NCBI RefSeq assembly: GCF_013284245.2
Contig: NZ_CP085876.1
Coordinates: 3,765,001 to 3,829,000, forward strand
From: Brevibacillus sp. DP1.3A
Lineage (GTDB): Bacteria > Bacillota > Bacilli > Brevibacillales > Brevibacillaceae
DNA length: 64,000 nucleotides
Reading direction: 5' to 3'
In this document: piece after piece, positions 27,078 through 34,795 of the stretch
Position numbering within the stretch: the stretch's first letter is position 1
Layout of the letters: each line of letters starts with the position of its first letter
Position numbers and translations under genes: made by a program
The notes under the pieces: model-generated
The model's database searches: none
What the model was told of the DNA's origin: nothing
The model's input: the letters and a program-made list of their open reading frames with translations, nothing else

Positions 27078-28043
27078 GGATGAATCTTCCTCTCCATCAT
27101 AACGATAATGATTCTCATAATCGTCATTACTATACCGTCGAGCACCCGTCATAACAATGGACAATCCACGCGATCTGTATGGACGATTTTCCTTATCTAT
27201 CTCCCGTGCACCTCGTTGTCTGAATTGTCCGGGTGAAGTTCCCGTTAGCTTTTTAAAGATACGCGTGAAGTATAGCCTGTCCGTATAGCCTATTTTTTCA
27301 GCAATTTCTTGGATCGGTGCTTCTGTATGAAGCAATAGCTCCTTGGCCTTTTGAATTCTCACTTGGATCACGAAGTCAATTAAGCTGTTACCCGTCTGTT
27401 TTTTGAAGATCCTGGATAAATTCTTGGCACTGTACCCAAAATGCTGCGCAAGTGAATCAAGCGTAAGTGGCTCTTGGTAGTGAGTATGTATATGGGAAAT
27501 GACAAGCTCGACCACATCGGGCTTATCTGTATGGCCTGCTTGCTCTTGCAATTGTCGCAAGATCTGATGAACAAACAGGTGAAAAAGCGCCTTAACGTGG
27601 AACTTTTGCAATTGGCTGGAGCACTGCCATTCCTCGTAAATCTGATGCACGAGGTCAAACATCTCCAATGGATGATCTGGCTTTAGCTCATAGATTCGAT
27701 GAAAAGCGCTCGCTTCTTCCCGTAGAATGACACGATCATTTCGCCATGGCCAAGGAAAAGACACGACAGCCTTATACAAAATGAGATAATAAGTGAACTC
27801 CTCGGCGGTCAAGTGAATGTCCAAGCGAGTACCTTTGCCCGCATGCAAGACCGTAAACGGTTTGACGTCAACATTCATACCATCCAAATAAATTTGGGCG
27901 CTCCCCTTCGTGCTATAGAGAAACCCGCTCGTCGGTAACCGATACGATGCCAGTTTTTCGCCTCCATTTTGATACTGCTTTCGAACATCTATGATTTTGA
28001 TTGTGGCATAATTCCAGTATAGAGCGAAGTCTTCTATCCTCAT
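26103..28043 (-). CDS. AraC regulator joined in frame to a siderophore-binding lipoprotein
   Basis: One 646-codon frame holds two modules. Residues 1-285 are an AraC regulator: an N-terminal sensor, then LDSLAQHFGYSAKNLSRIFK and IQEIAEKIGYTDRLYFTRIF plus FKKLTGTSPGQFR. Residues about 323-646 are a FecB-type ferric-siderophore-binding protein that keeps its own lipoprotein signal (MYSRKVPMVATLLFCFALVL then SACTT). B. subtilis Btr is a known AraC-binding-protein fusion, but its binding domain is cytoplasmic with no signal peptide. Here residues ~310-317 (DYENHYRY) are encoded by a Fur box, and the Met at 27077 has its own ribosome site. The second module is therefore probably also, or only, made from 27077. 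GGAGG precedes the ATG at 28043. Confidence 0.75.
   Translation of the reverse strand: MRIEDFALYWNYATIKIIDVRKQYQNGGEKLASYRLPTSGFLYSTKGSAQIYLDGMNVDVKPFTVLHAGKGTRLDIHLTAEEFTYYLILYKAVVSFPWPWRNDRVILREEASAFHRIYELKPDHPLEMFDLVHQIYEEWQCSSQLQKFHVKALFHLFVHQILRQLQEQAGHTDKPDVVELVISHIHTHYQEPLTLDSLAQHFGYSAKNLSRIFKKQTGNSLIDFVIQVRIQKAKELLLHTEAPIQEIAEKIGYTDRLYFTRIFKKLTGTSPGQFRQRGAREIDKENRPYRSRGLSIVMTGARRYSNDDYENHYRYDGEEDSSMYSRKVPMVATLLFCFALVLSACTTSSTTTSTTGVRQAVQQTDAVENNNLTRKVSTIKGEIEIPAEPKRIIVDLYLGSFIALNVKPIGTPELNLKNPYFAEALAGVENIGEYENISLEKMLELQPDLIVTGNEAAYEQYKKIAPTVVVPFGELKNVHEEITFVGNLLGKEKEAAAWLAEYDQRIASARERVAKVVPSDATFSIMQDWGKNTGVFGDNFGRGGQAVYSALGYKPPAAVAKEVMEQQSVEVSSEVLPTFAGDYIILTSDERSMADLQADPIWGTLDAVKNNRVYIWKKDKSWYFDPIATLSQTEELADWLVTTQKK
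27103..27117 (-). promoter_or_regulatory. Fur box inside the AraC/siderophore ORF
   Basis: On the minus strand TGAGAATCATTATCG matches TGATAAT-N-ATTATCA with two or three mismatches. It is 26-40 bases before the internal ATG at 27077 and is itself translated in frame by the long ORF. Confidence 0.65.
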
Positions 28044-28101
28044 CCCATCTATCCTCCATTTCCTTCTGGTTGCCCATCCCTCTCTTTTTCTACCATTTTA
28101 T

Positions 28102-28116
28102 TGATAATAATTCTCA
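28102..28116. promoter_or_regulatory. Fur box upstream of the AraC/siderophore ORF
   Basis: TGATAATAATTCTCA matches the 7-1-7 Fur consensus with one mismatch. It is 59-73 bases before the ATG at 28043 on the minus strand, so the AraC module is also iron-controlled. Confidence 0.75.
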
Positions 28117-28143
28117 CCGTCAAATTATACGTTTAGACCATAG

Positions 28144-28172
28144 AAAAAAGAGAGACTCTTCAAGAATCTCTC
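28144..28172 (-). terminator. Terminator of the MoxR/VWA operon
   Basis: On the minus strand AAGAGAGA pairs with TCTCTCTT (arms about 28165-28172 and 28146-28153), followed by TTTTCTA. It lies about 20 bases past the stop of the last operon gene. Confidence 0.75.
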
Positions 28173-28192
28173 TTCCTTATCCTACACCCGAA

Positions 28193-28483
28193 TTACGATG
28201 ATCGAGTCAAAGGCTTTTTCATCATATTGAGGTACTGCACCACATACAAATACTGCTGCGTTAACAACTCCGCATCCGCTTTTACTTCCTGCAAATAGCG
28301 ATTGCCCTCCACATGTAGGTCTTCTATCAATGAACCGAGGAAGCTCATATCGTATTCGGTCGCAAGCTCTTGCAGTTTTTTCAGCTCCTGTAAATCTTGC
28401 TTGTCAAGTTTATGGATTCCTTTGAGTAACAAGCGTTCCTGCCACTCGATCAGCTTTTCGGTAAAGGAATATAACTCCTCCAT
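28193..28483 (-). CDS. Small helical protein, last gene of the MoxR/VWA operon
   Basis: A 96-residue, probably all-helical protein: YSFTEKLIEWQERLLLKGIH, then LDKQDLQELKKLQELATEYD and QQYLYVVQYLNMM. It has heptad-like leucines but no recognised domain, signal or membrane segment. GGGAGTGG lies about 9 bases before the ATG. It follows the SWIM gene by 24 bases in the same operon and precedes the operon terminator, so it is probably a co-expressed accessory subunit. I know no equivalent in the E. coli yehLMPQ set. Confidence 0.75.
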   Translation of the reverse strand: MEELYSFTEKLIEWQERLLLKGIHKLDKQDLQELKKLQELATEYDMSFLGSLIEDLHVEGNRYLQEVKADAELLTQQYLYVVQYLNMMKKPLTRSS

Positions 28484-28507
28484 GATTTTACGTCCACTCC
28501 CTCACCG

Positions 28508-30166
28508 TTATAGATCTAACTTAAAGCTCGTCAGCGATTTACCCTGCATGATGCTGATCGGATAAAGTCCATCTCCTATTTTTTGCACAAGCAAATACAC
28601 ATCGCGCAGCTCTAGCAGCCGTTTGTTTTGTTCGAGATGACGTATATTGCGGGCGAATTCCCCCTGATAGGAAATGCTCAATTGGAGAGAATGACATTTC
28701 TCGTCTTCGATGGTCAGAATCAACTGCTGCGTCTTCTGATCGAAATCGACTTGGTTGAACTTGTTCGCTTTCAATAGAAAAACCGAGTCCAACGCAGTTT
28801 CAAACATATCGCCTGCCGCGTCCTTCCAGTCACTTGACCAGTCGCGAACGAACACCTTGCCGAGATCCAGCTCTTCGATATTGTCTCTGGGAACGATGGT
28901 TAGCCGCGTCTCTTCACTGGAAGACAAGCGCTGCTCCCGATTCGTCTTCGCCTGTGTCAGGATGACCTGTGAATGGGAGAGCTCCTCCATGGAGATCAAC
29001 CCGCCCCAAGGTACCTTGCCTTTATAGCTGTCCTTAAAGGAAAAGGATATGCCTTCATAATACACGGGGCGCGCTTCTGTATACGTATAGATGTGTTGAT
29101 CAGAAAGCGAATAAAAGTAATACGTAATCCCCTTGTACCCCGACCGCGTCTCCCACGGATTTGCTCCCAAAGCATACAGACTTAACTGTGGAACCATATG
29201 GTACTTACTCTTAAAGCTACCGAGCAGCTGCTTTTTCGCTTCGGTGTGATCGGTCTTCTCTAGAGCAAGCAAACTAAGATACACCCGGGAAAGTCGGTCG
29301 AGCAGCGCTTCCGTTGAAAACTTGACATGACGCTGAAAAAATAAGTTCAGCTCCCCATGAATGCCTCGAATGTCCTTTTCCACGCGGGGGAGATTGCCGT
29401 TATGTGCAGCAATAGCAAGCAGCTCCAGCCGTGTACAAATCGTCTGGGATAGCTTCGCCAAGCCGATGCCAAGAATCTCTGCGATCAGCGATTTGGCTTC
29501 AGCTACGACATCGGTTTCGTAGCTGACATCGGTTACGGATGCTTGTAACTGCTCACGATCCTGTAGCTCATGCATGGCCCGATAGCGCAAAATGACCTCT
29601 AGCTTGTGCAAGCAATTGCCCTTCGCCTTGCAGGTGCACATACTCTTCCCGATCTCCGATTCACTGTCAAAAGATACGGATATATCTTGGGTGCGCAAAG
29701 TTATCGTTAAAAAGGATGTTTCAACGACCTCCATCTCCTCGAAATAGTCGAGGCGAAACAGCACTTCCTCTATCTGCGCTGGGGTAAAGGCCTTACTGAT
29801 GTGAGACGGCTGCAATTGCAACAGCCAGCTAAAGTCAGGCTTGTAGGTCTCCAGCTCTTCCTCGTTCTCTGCTCCTGCTTGCAAATGGTTTTGAGCATAG
29901 TTGACGATGGCGATGATGACATGCTTGCATATCTTGTCAGAGGGACATGAGCAGGAAAAACGATTAATATCTGCATGAAGTCGGCATACGCTGTCATCTG
30001 ACAGCGCACACTCGACGTAATCATCCCCGAACTCGTAGGAAACGGTCATTCCTTTTTCCATTTCCTTGATCGAACGATTGTAAATTCCTTTATTCGCGTA
30101 TTTGATCAGATACTCTTCGTTGCACAGCGCGATAAACCGATGAAATTCCGATGTAAAATCCGCCAT
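28508..30166 (-). CDS. Double-SWIM zinc-finger protein (YehQ-like)
   Basis: A 552-residue protein with two SWIM zinc fingers of the CxC-x5-CxH form: CSCPSDKICKH at residues 72-82 and CTCKAKGNCLH at 177-187. The remaining 350 residues are helical and then beta-rich without a known domain. SWIM fingers bind nucleic acid or proteins. E. coli yehQ, in the same gene set, is a SWIM protein. The gene starts 2 bases after the DUF4132 stop, so translation is probably coupled. Two complete zinc sites argue against decay. Function unknown. Confidence 0.85.
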   Translation of the reverse strand: MADFTSEFHRFIALCNEEYLIKYANKGIYNRSIKEMEKGMTVSYEFGDDYVECALSDDSVCRLHADINRFSCSCPSDKICKHVIIAIVNYAQNHLQAGAENEEELETYKPDFSWLLQLQPSHISKAFTPAQIEEVLFRLDYFEEMEVVETSFLTITLRTQDISVSFDSESEIGKSMCTCKAKGNCLHKLEVILRYRAMHELQDREQLQASVTDVSYETDVVAEAKSLIAEILGIGLAKLSQTICTRLELLAIAAHNGNLPRVEKDIRGIHGELNLFFQRHVKFSTEALLDRLSRVYLSLLALEKTDHTEAKKQLLGSFKSKYHMVPQLSLYALGANPWETRSGYKGITYYFYSLSDQHIYTYTEARPVYYEGISFSFKDSYKGKVPWGGLISMEELSHSQVILTQAKTNREQRLSSSEETRLTIVPRDNIEELDLGKVFVRDWSSDWKDAAGDMFETALDSVFLLKANKFNQVDFDQKTQQLILTIEDEKCHSLQLSISYQGEFARNIRHLEQNKRLLELRDVYLLVQKIGDGLYPISIMQGKSLTSFKLDL

Positions 30167-30168
30167 CG

Positions 30169-33100
30169 TTATTTTCCTGCTGCACGCATGACATCGTAGA
30201 CGGTTTCGCTGAAAATGCGTGTTGGAATATCGGTGAGCTTCAGCCGATCCACTGGTTTGAAGTAAAAATGCTTGTATTCGGCATCTTTATTCGGATAGAA
30301 AGCCAACGCTTCCAGCTTCACATCCTCCATGCCCTCCCAATACGAAATGCTCGCCCCGCTGATTTTCAGCTCAGCCACCATTCCGTCATACAGTTTGTAA
30401 AACTCATAATAATAACCAGCATCAAGCGGTGTTCCTTTGACCCAGCCGAATTTCTCCATCATTTTCGCAAAAGCGGTAGGTGAATACGATTCAACAGGCA
30501 GTCGGAGCAATTCATTGGCTTTTAATTCTTCTTCCGTTGGGAGGAACGCTTCTCGATTCAACTGCTCGAATGGTTGGGTAATTTCGTAATCTTCTAGCTG
30601 GGTACGCCAGCCGTTCAACGACTCTTCGTCCAGCTCCAGTGGGTGAATCAAACCAATGAGCTGCTCATCTGCCAACTCATACTCATCCTCGTCCACGGTG
30701 TTAAATGTCCCATCGTCCATATAGCGGAACGTATCTACGAGCTTTCCGTCCTCGTATACACCCCAGATGAGCCCGATTGCGAATTTTTGCATCAACACGT
30801 TCTCCACAAAGAGACGTTTCCATGCTGCCGTTGACCAATAACGCGATTTGGACAGCGACTCCTCCAGACGAAGAGATTGTACTTTCACCATATTTTTCAG
30901 GTCTTTTTTCAATTGAGCAAAAGTCAATCGCGCTTGTTCTGCCTTCTCCTGATCGTCTTTCGCGGACGGTGCAGGCAGATTTTTTACCGCTTTTCCTGTA
31001 CTGTCGTTCGTGACTTCCAACTCCAGCTCATTGCTGACTTTGACCGTGAAGGTGCGGTCGCCGTAGTCAAACACTTGTTTGCCCGACGCATCAAAGCCAA
31101 GCGTGGTGACCAGTCGGTCTTCCAGCTCCATCGCGGAAATGTTCTGATTCGCAGCCGCCATGGAAAGCGCCTCTTCTGCTGCTGATTTGACTTGCCTGTT
31201 TTTGATCGTACGCTTGATCTGGTCGATTAGGCGCAGCGCAGTCAAATCATTCGAGAACGACAGGGCACGCACGCCATCCGCAGCCAAAGCTCCGCGAGAG
31301 TGATCTGTCCACTCCTTAACCCACTGACCAATTGTATCGACTATACGTCGATCTCCGAAAGCGACGCAGAGCGGCATGACCCATTTTTCTTTTGCGACTG
31401 CCCCATTATCGAGCCATGAGCGCAAAACTTCTGTAGTAAAGTCAGCAACAGATGCCGCTTGCAGAGACGGTTTCAAGTCAAGTACCAACTGGTTTGGCGC
31501 TGTCGGGAAATCGATCGAAGCGGTGAGCATATACTCCATTACTTCCTGCCCCAGCTCGTTGCCGTCTTGGTCGCGAAGGACTGGCATGCGCTCCAGTGGC
31601 ATCCATTTTATCCGTGTGAGTTTGCGCTTGTCGGTCAGGTTGCCCAGATGGGTCAAACTCGCATCTGGCCCTTGCTCCTCGGCGTCGATAAATGTTTGTA
31701 GCAGCGTTTTAAATTTGCTGCTTTTTTCATTTGTCAGTAGCTCCTGGAAAATCTCCTTGTTATTGTCCAGGGAGCGAATGGCATCCAGCGCCATTTCCTT
31801 GACCTTTGCTTTTTTCTCCGTTTGATAGACGTGCAAATATAGTTCCTTGTCTTTGGCCTGAAGAAACGCTGCACCAGCAAGGCCGCTCACTTTCTTCGAG
31901 CTGTCAGCCACCCCGAGCAGAATCGCTTGGTTGCGCAATTCCTCTGACAGCGTCTCCTTTGCCGCCAATAGGGTTTGAGTCACAAACACGCGAAGCTCCG
32001 TTTCCAGCTTGTCAAATTGAGCCAGACTCATTTCCGGATTCGCTACGATCAACGAACGATACACCTCTTCATTGACGTCTGTGTAATAATAGTGTGTCTC
32101 CTTGATTGACAAAATCTGATTAAAAAGAGTCTGAATATCTACAGCTTTGTCATTCCGGTAATGATCGATGAAGGCGGTCAATCGATCCTGGAACGCATGA
32201 GTGAAGCACATATGACCTACTCTGCGATTGGACTTGTCTTTGTATTGGCACATGAAGGGAATCAGTCGTGCAATAAACGGATGGTCCACAGGCAAGAAGC
32301 TCAGCAGGATCATCTGCTGTCTTACGAGTTGTACGTCCTCCAGATGCACATGCTCGAGCACATCCTCTAGGACAGCTTTATCATCCAAGTAGTTCGCCAG
32401 CTTTGTAGAGCCCTTCGCACGTCGTAGCGCGTCTTGAATAATCCCTTCCAAAGATGGCTGGAAATCAGAGAGATCCACGCCTTCTGCCGCCAGCGTTTTG
32501 TGTAAGAATCCCTTGACCATCGGGATCGAAGCAAGCTCAAGCGCTCGTCTCGATTTGGTTACGTCTTCCAGTACCAGCTGCTTCACTTGTTCCCAATTGG
32601 TCGGTGGGGATAGCAAATGCTCACGCAGGCCCAGCAGTAGAGCGTAAGGCTCATCCATGTGTACGAGGTCAGCGAGTCTCTTATCTTCGGACAAGATATC
32701 AAGCGGGAACATGTCAAAAATGATTTGCAAGGTATCGTGCAGCTCCCGATCTATCTCCTCTTCCTTCTTCAGGAATGCACTGATCCCGCCTTTGACGTGA
32801 ATGCGGAAATACAGCAAGCTGATGACCAGCTCCATAGAACGCTTCAAATGTTTCTGGTTCAAAAGGGAGCCTTCCTTGACTTGCTCTTCTGGATAATACT
32901 TTTCCCGCAGCGCAGCCTTTTTCTCTTTGACGTATGACGGGTACAACGACTCGTTGGTCAGTAAATTGTTGCTCGAAAACTGCATGGTCACGACTTCTTT
33001 TGTAATGGTATGCAGCTCTTTTATATATTCGCGTGTATCACCTGTAGTCAGGTAATAGTAGCTCGGCATCAGCTTTTCTTTTGCTTCTTCCAATAAGCTC

Positions 33101-33636
33101 GGAGAAATCGTGTACGCATACGAAATGAATAGCAAAAATTCGGCCCGATCAAATGTCGAGGAGTAATCACGGCTGATACTTACGCGATAATCCTCCGCGG
33201 CTTTTAACAAAAATTCGGCAAACAACGCATGTCCGAAATGCTCGATCGTTTTTCTCATGGCCTCCAATGCTTTCTGATCTTTTGCTCGGATATCAGCATC
33301 ACCGATGTCCTTCATCCCCTGAAGTTCGATCTGATCTAGGAAGCACTCATCCATCACATTTTTCTTATCGTAAAAACGGTTGCTAGCCTTGTAGATCAGC
33401 ACAGCTGCTCGATAGAAGGCCAACTCCTCGCCGCGTTTTTTCAGCTTGTCAAATTCGGATCGAACCGTATAGCTGTAAAACCGCGGGTCCTCTGCGATTG
33501 CCGGGCATTCGTCTGTGTCACCTGCAACGTAATCAGCGACTTGATCGTACAAATGCTTGTTTCGATCACTTGCACTGATAAACTCCTCCACAAATTTCTT
33601 CGTAACTGGATTCAGATCTGTCTTTCGTAAAACCAT
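30169..33636 (-). CDS. DUF4132 protein (YehI-like)
   Basis: A 1155-residue cytoplasmic protein with no signal peptide. The bulk (about 200-800) is helical with HEAT-like repeats. The C-terminal 250 residues match DUF4132: ESLSKSRYWSTAAWKRLFVE, KFAIGLIWGVYEDGKL and LADEQLIGLIHPLELDEES. E. coli YehI carries this domain next to yehLMPQ. GGAGGAG precedes the ATG by about 7 bases. It is the largest subunit of this operon, perhaps a scaffold or client-recognition protein. No catalytic motif is evident. Confidence 0.88.
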   Translation of the reverse strand: MVLRKTDLNPVTKKFVEEFISASDRNKHLYDQVADYVAGDTDECPAIAEDPRFYSYTVRSEFDKLKKRGEELAFYRAAVLIYKASNRFYDKKNVMDECFLDQIELQGMKDIGDADIRAKDQKALEAMRKTIEHFGHALFAEFLLKAAEDYRVSISRDYSSTFDRAEFLLFISYAYTISPSLLEEAKEKLMPSYYYLTTGDTREYIKELHTITKEVVTMQFSSNNLLTNESLYPSYVKEKKAALREKYYPEEQVKEGSLLNQKHLKRSMELVISLLYFRIHVKGGISAFLKKEEEIDRELHDTLQIIFDMFPLDILSEDKRLADLVHMDEPYALLLGLREHLLSPPTNWEQVKQLVLEDVTKSRRALELASIPMVKGFLHKTLAAEGVDLSDFQPSLEGIIQDALRRAKGSTKLANYLDDKAVLEDVLEHVHLEDVQLVRQQMILLSFLPVDHPFIARLIPFMCQYKDKSNRRVGHMCFTHAFQDRLTAFIDHYRNDKAVDIQTLFNQILSIKETHYYYTDVNEEVYRSLIVANPEMSLAQFDKLETELRVFVTQTLLAAKETLSEELRNQAILLGVADSSKKVSGLAGAAFLQAKDKELYLHVYQTEKKAKVKEMALDAIRSLDNNKEIFQELLTNEKSSKFKTLLQTFIDAEEQGPDASLTHLGNLTDKRKLTRIKWMPLERMPVLRDQDGNELGQEVMEYMLTASIDFPTAPNQLVLDLKPSLQAASVADFTTEVLRSWLDNGAVAKEKWVMPLCVAFGDRRIVDTIGQWVKEWTDHSRGALAADGVRALSFSNDLTALRLIDQIKRTIKNRQVKSAAEEALSMAAANQNISAMELEDRLVTTLGFDASGKQVFDYGDRTFTVKVSNELELEVTNDSTGKAVKNLPAPSAKDDQEKAEQARLTFAQLKKDLKNMVKVQSLRLEESLSKSRYWSTAAWKRLFVENVLMQKFAIGLIWGVYEDGKLVDTFRYMDDGTFNTVDEDEYELADEQLIGLIHPLELDEESLNGWRTQLEDYEITQPFEQLNREAFLPTEEELKANELLRLPVESYSPTAFAKMMEKFGWVKGTPLDAGYYYEFYKLYDGMVAELKISGASISYWEGMEDVKLEALAFYPNKDAEYKHFYFKPVDRLKLTDIPTRIFSETVYDVMRAAGK

Positions 33637-33655
33637 TCCTTACTCCTCCTTCTCT

Positions 33656-34795
33656 CTATTTGATAACCTTACCAATCCATTGCGCGAGCTCATCGGGCGT
33701 GATCGCGGCGACATTTGCTCCCATATCGCTTAATACCCTTGCAGCATGCTGGTTGTACGTAGAGTTGCCATTGAAATCCAAAGCTGTAAGCACTAAAAAC
33801 TTGCAGCCCGCGTCTATAATTTCCTTGCTTTGGCGATACATTTCCTTGATCGGATAGCCTTCCTCCAAATCGCTGACGAGGATAAATATCGTCTTCGATG
33901 GATTTTCGAGCAGTGTTCTTCCGTATTTGAGCGCCTGGGCAATATGAGTCCCCCCACCAAGTTGCACACTCATCAGCACATCGACCGGATCATCCAGTCT
34001 ACTGCTCAAATCAACGACCTTCGTATCAAAAATAACCAAATGCGTCTTCAAGGCAGCGAGCTTGTAAAAAATACTTGCCATAACGGAGCTGTAAATCACA
34101 GAGTCCATCATACTGCCGCTCTCGTCCACGACAATGACGATGTTCCATTTGTTGTGATGCTGGATATTGCTGTGGAAATACAGCTCATCGATGATAAAAC
34201 GACTATTTTTGCGATCATAGTTTTTCAAATTTTTACGAATCGTTTTATGGACATCCAGATTTTTCATCGACTTCGTATAGCCGCGTTTGTGGCGATTGCG
34301 TTTGCCGACAATGCTGGTCTGCACCTCATTTTCAAGCTGACGCCGCAGATCGTCTACGACCTTGCGTACAATTTCCTTTGCACTTTTCACGACCTCTCCT
34401 TTCATCCTGCCTTTAAATTGGAGGATGTTTTTCAAGAGGGTCATGTTGGGCTCCATGCTTTCCAACACTTTTTTATCTGTCAACAGCTCTGTCATGTTAT
34501 AACGGTCCAGAGCTTGCCGCTCGAGGATTTCTACCGTTTTTTTGGGAAACAGCTTGCGGATTTTATTCAGCCAGGAGGGAACCGTCAATGCCGAATCTCC
34601 CCTGCCACCTTCTTTTCGATAGCCTTGCTCTTCTCCGTATTCACGGTTGTATAAAAATTCAAGAATCGAGTCTAGTTCCTGATAGGAAAACTCGGATGAT
34701 TGATAGACCCCGCTGCCTTCCAATGATTCCTCGGCATGAGAGCCCAATAACAACCGCCAGCGGTTCAAGGCTTCGCGGCTCAAATCAGGTTCCAT
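33656..34795 (-). CDS. VWA-domain protein of a MoxR/VWA pair (YehP-like)
   Basis: A 379-residue protein. The N-terminal 200 residues are helical and basic (HKRGYTKSMKNLDVHKTIRK). The C-terminal von Willebrand A domain has an intact MIDAS: DESGS at 224-228, the Thr in GGGTHIAQAL near 280 and the Asp in VSDLEEG near 310. VWA proteins pair with MoxR AAA ATPases, which remodel or load metal-dependent targets. Its ATG overlaps the end of the DUF5682 gene by 16 bases, so translation is coupled. E. coli yehP is the corresponding gene. Confidence 0.9.
   Translation of the reverse strand: MEPDLSREALNRWRLLLGSHAEESLEGSGVYQSSEFSYQELDSILEFLYNREYGEEQGYRKEGGRGDSALTVPSWLNKIRKLFPKKTVEILERQALDRYNMTELLTDKKVLESMEPNMTLLKNILQFKGRMKGEVVKSAKEIVRKVVDDLRRQLENEVQTSIVGKRNRHKRGYTKSMKNLDVHKTIRKNLKNYDRKNSRFIIDELYFHSNIQHHNKWNIVIVVDESGSMMDSVIYSSVMASIFYKLAALKTHLVIFDTKVVDLSSRLDDPVDVLMSVQLGGGTHIAQALKYGRTLLENPSKTIFILVSDLEEGYPIKEMYRQSKEIIDAGCKFLVLTALDFNGNSTYNQHAARVLSDMGANVAAITPDELAQWIGKVIK

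Noticed and set aside
33830..34654. 274-codon plus-strand frame opposite the VWA gene
   Set aside because: Antisense of a conserved MIDAS-bearing gene in an operon; no supporting start or motif.
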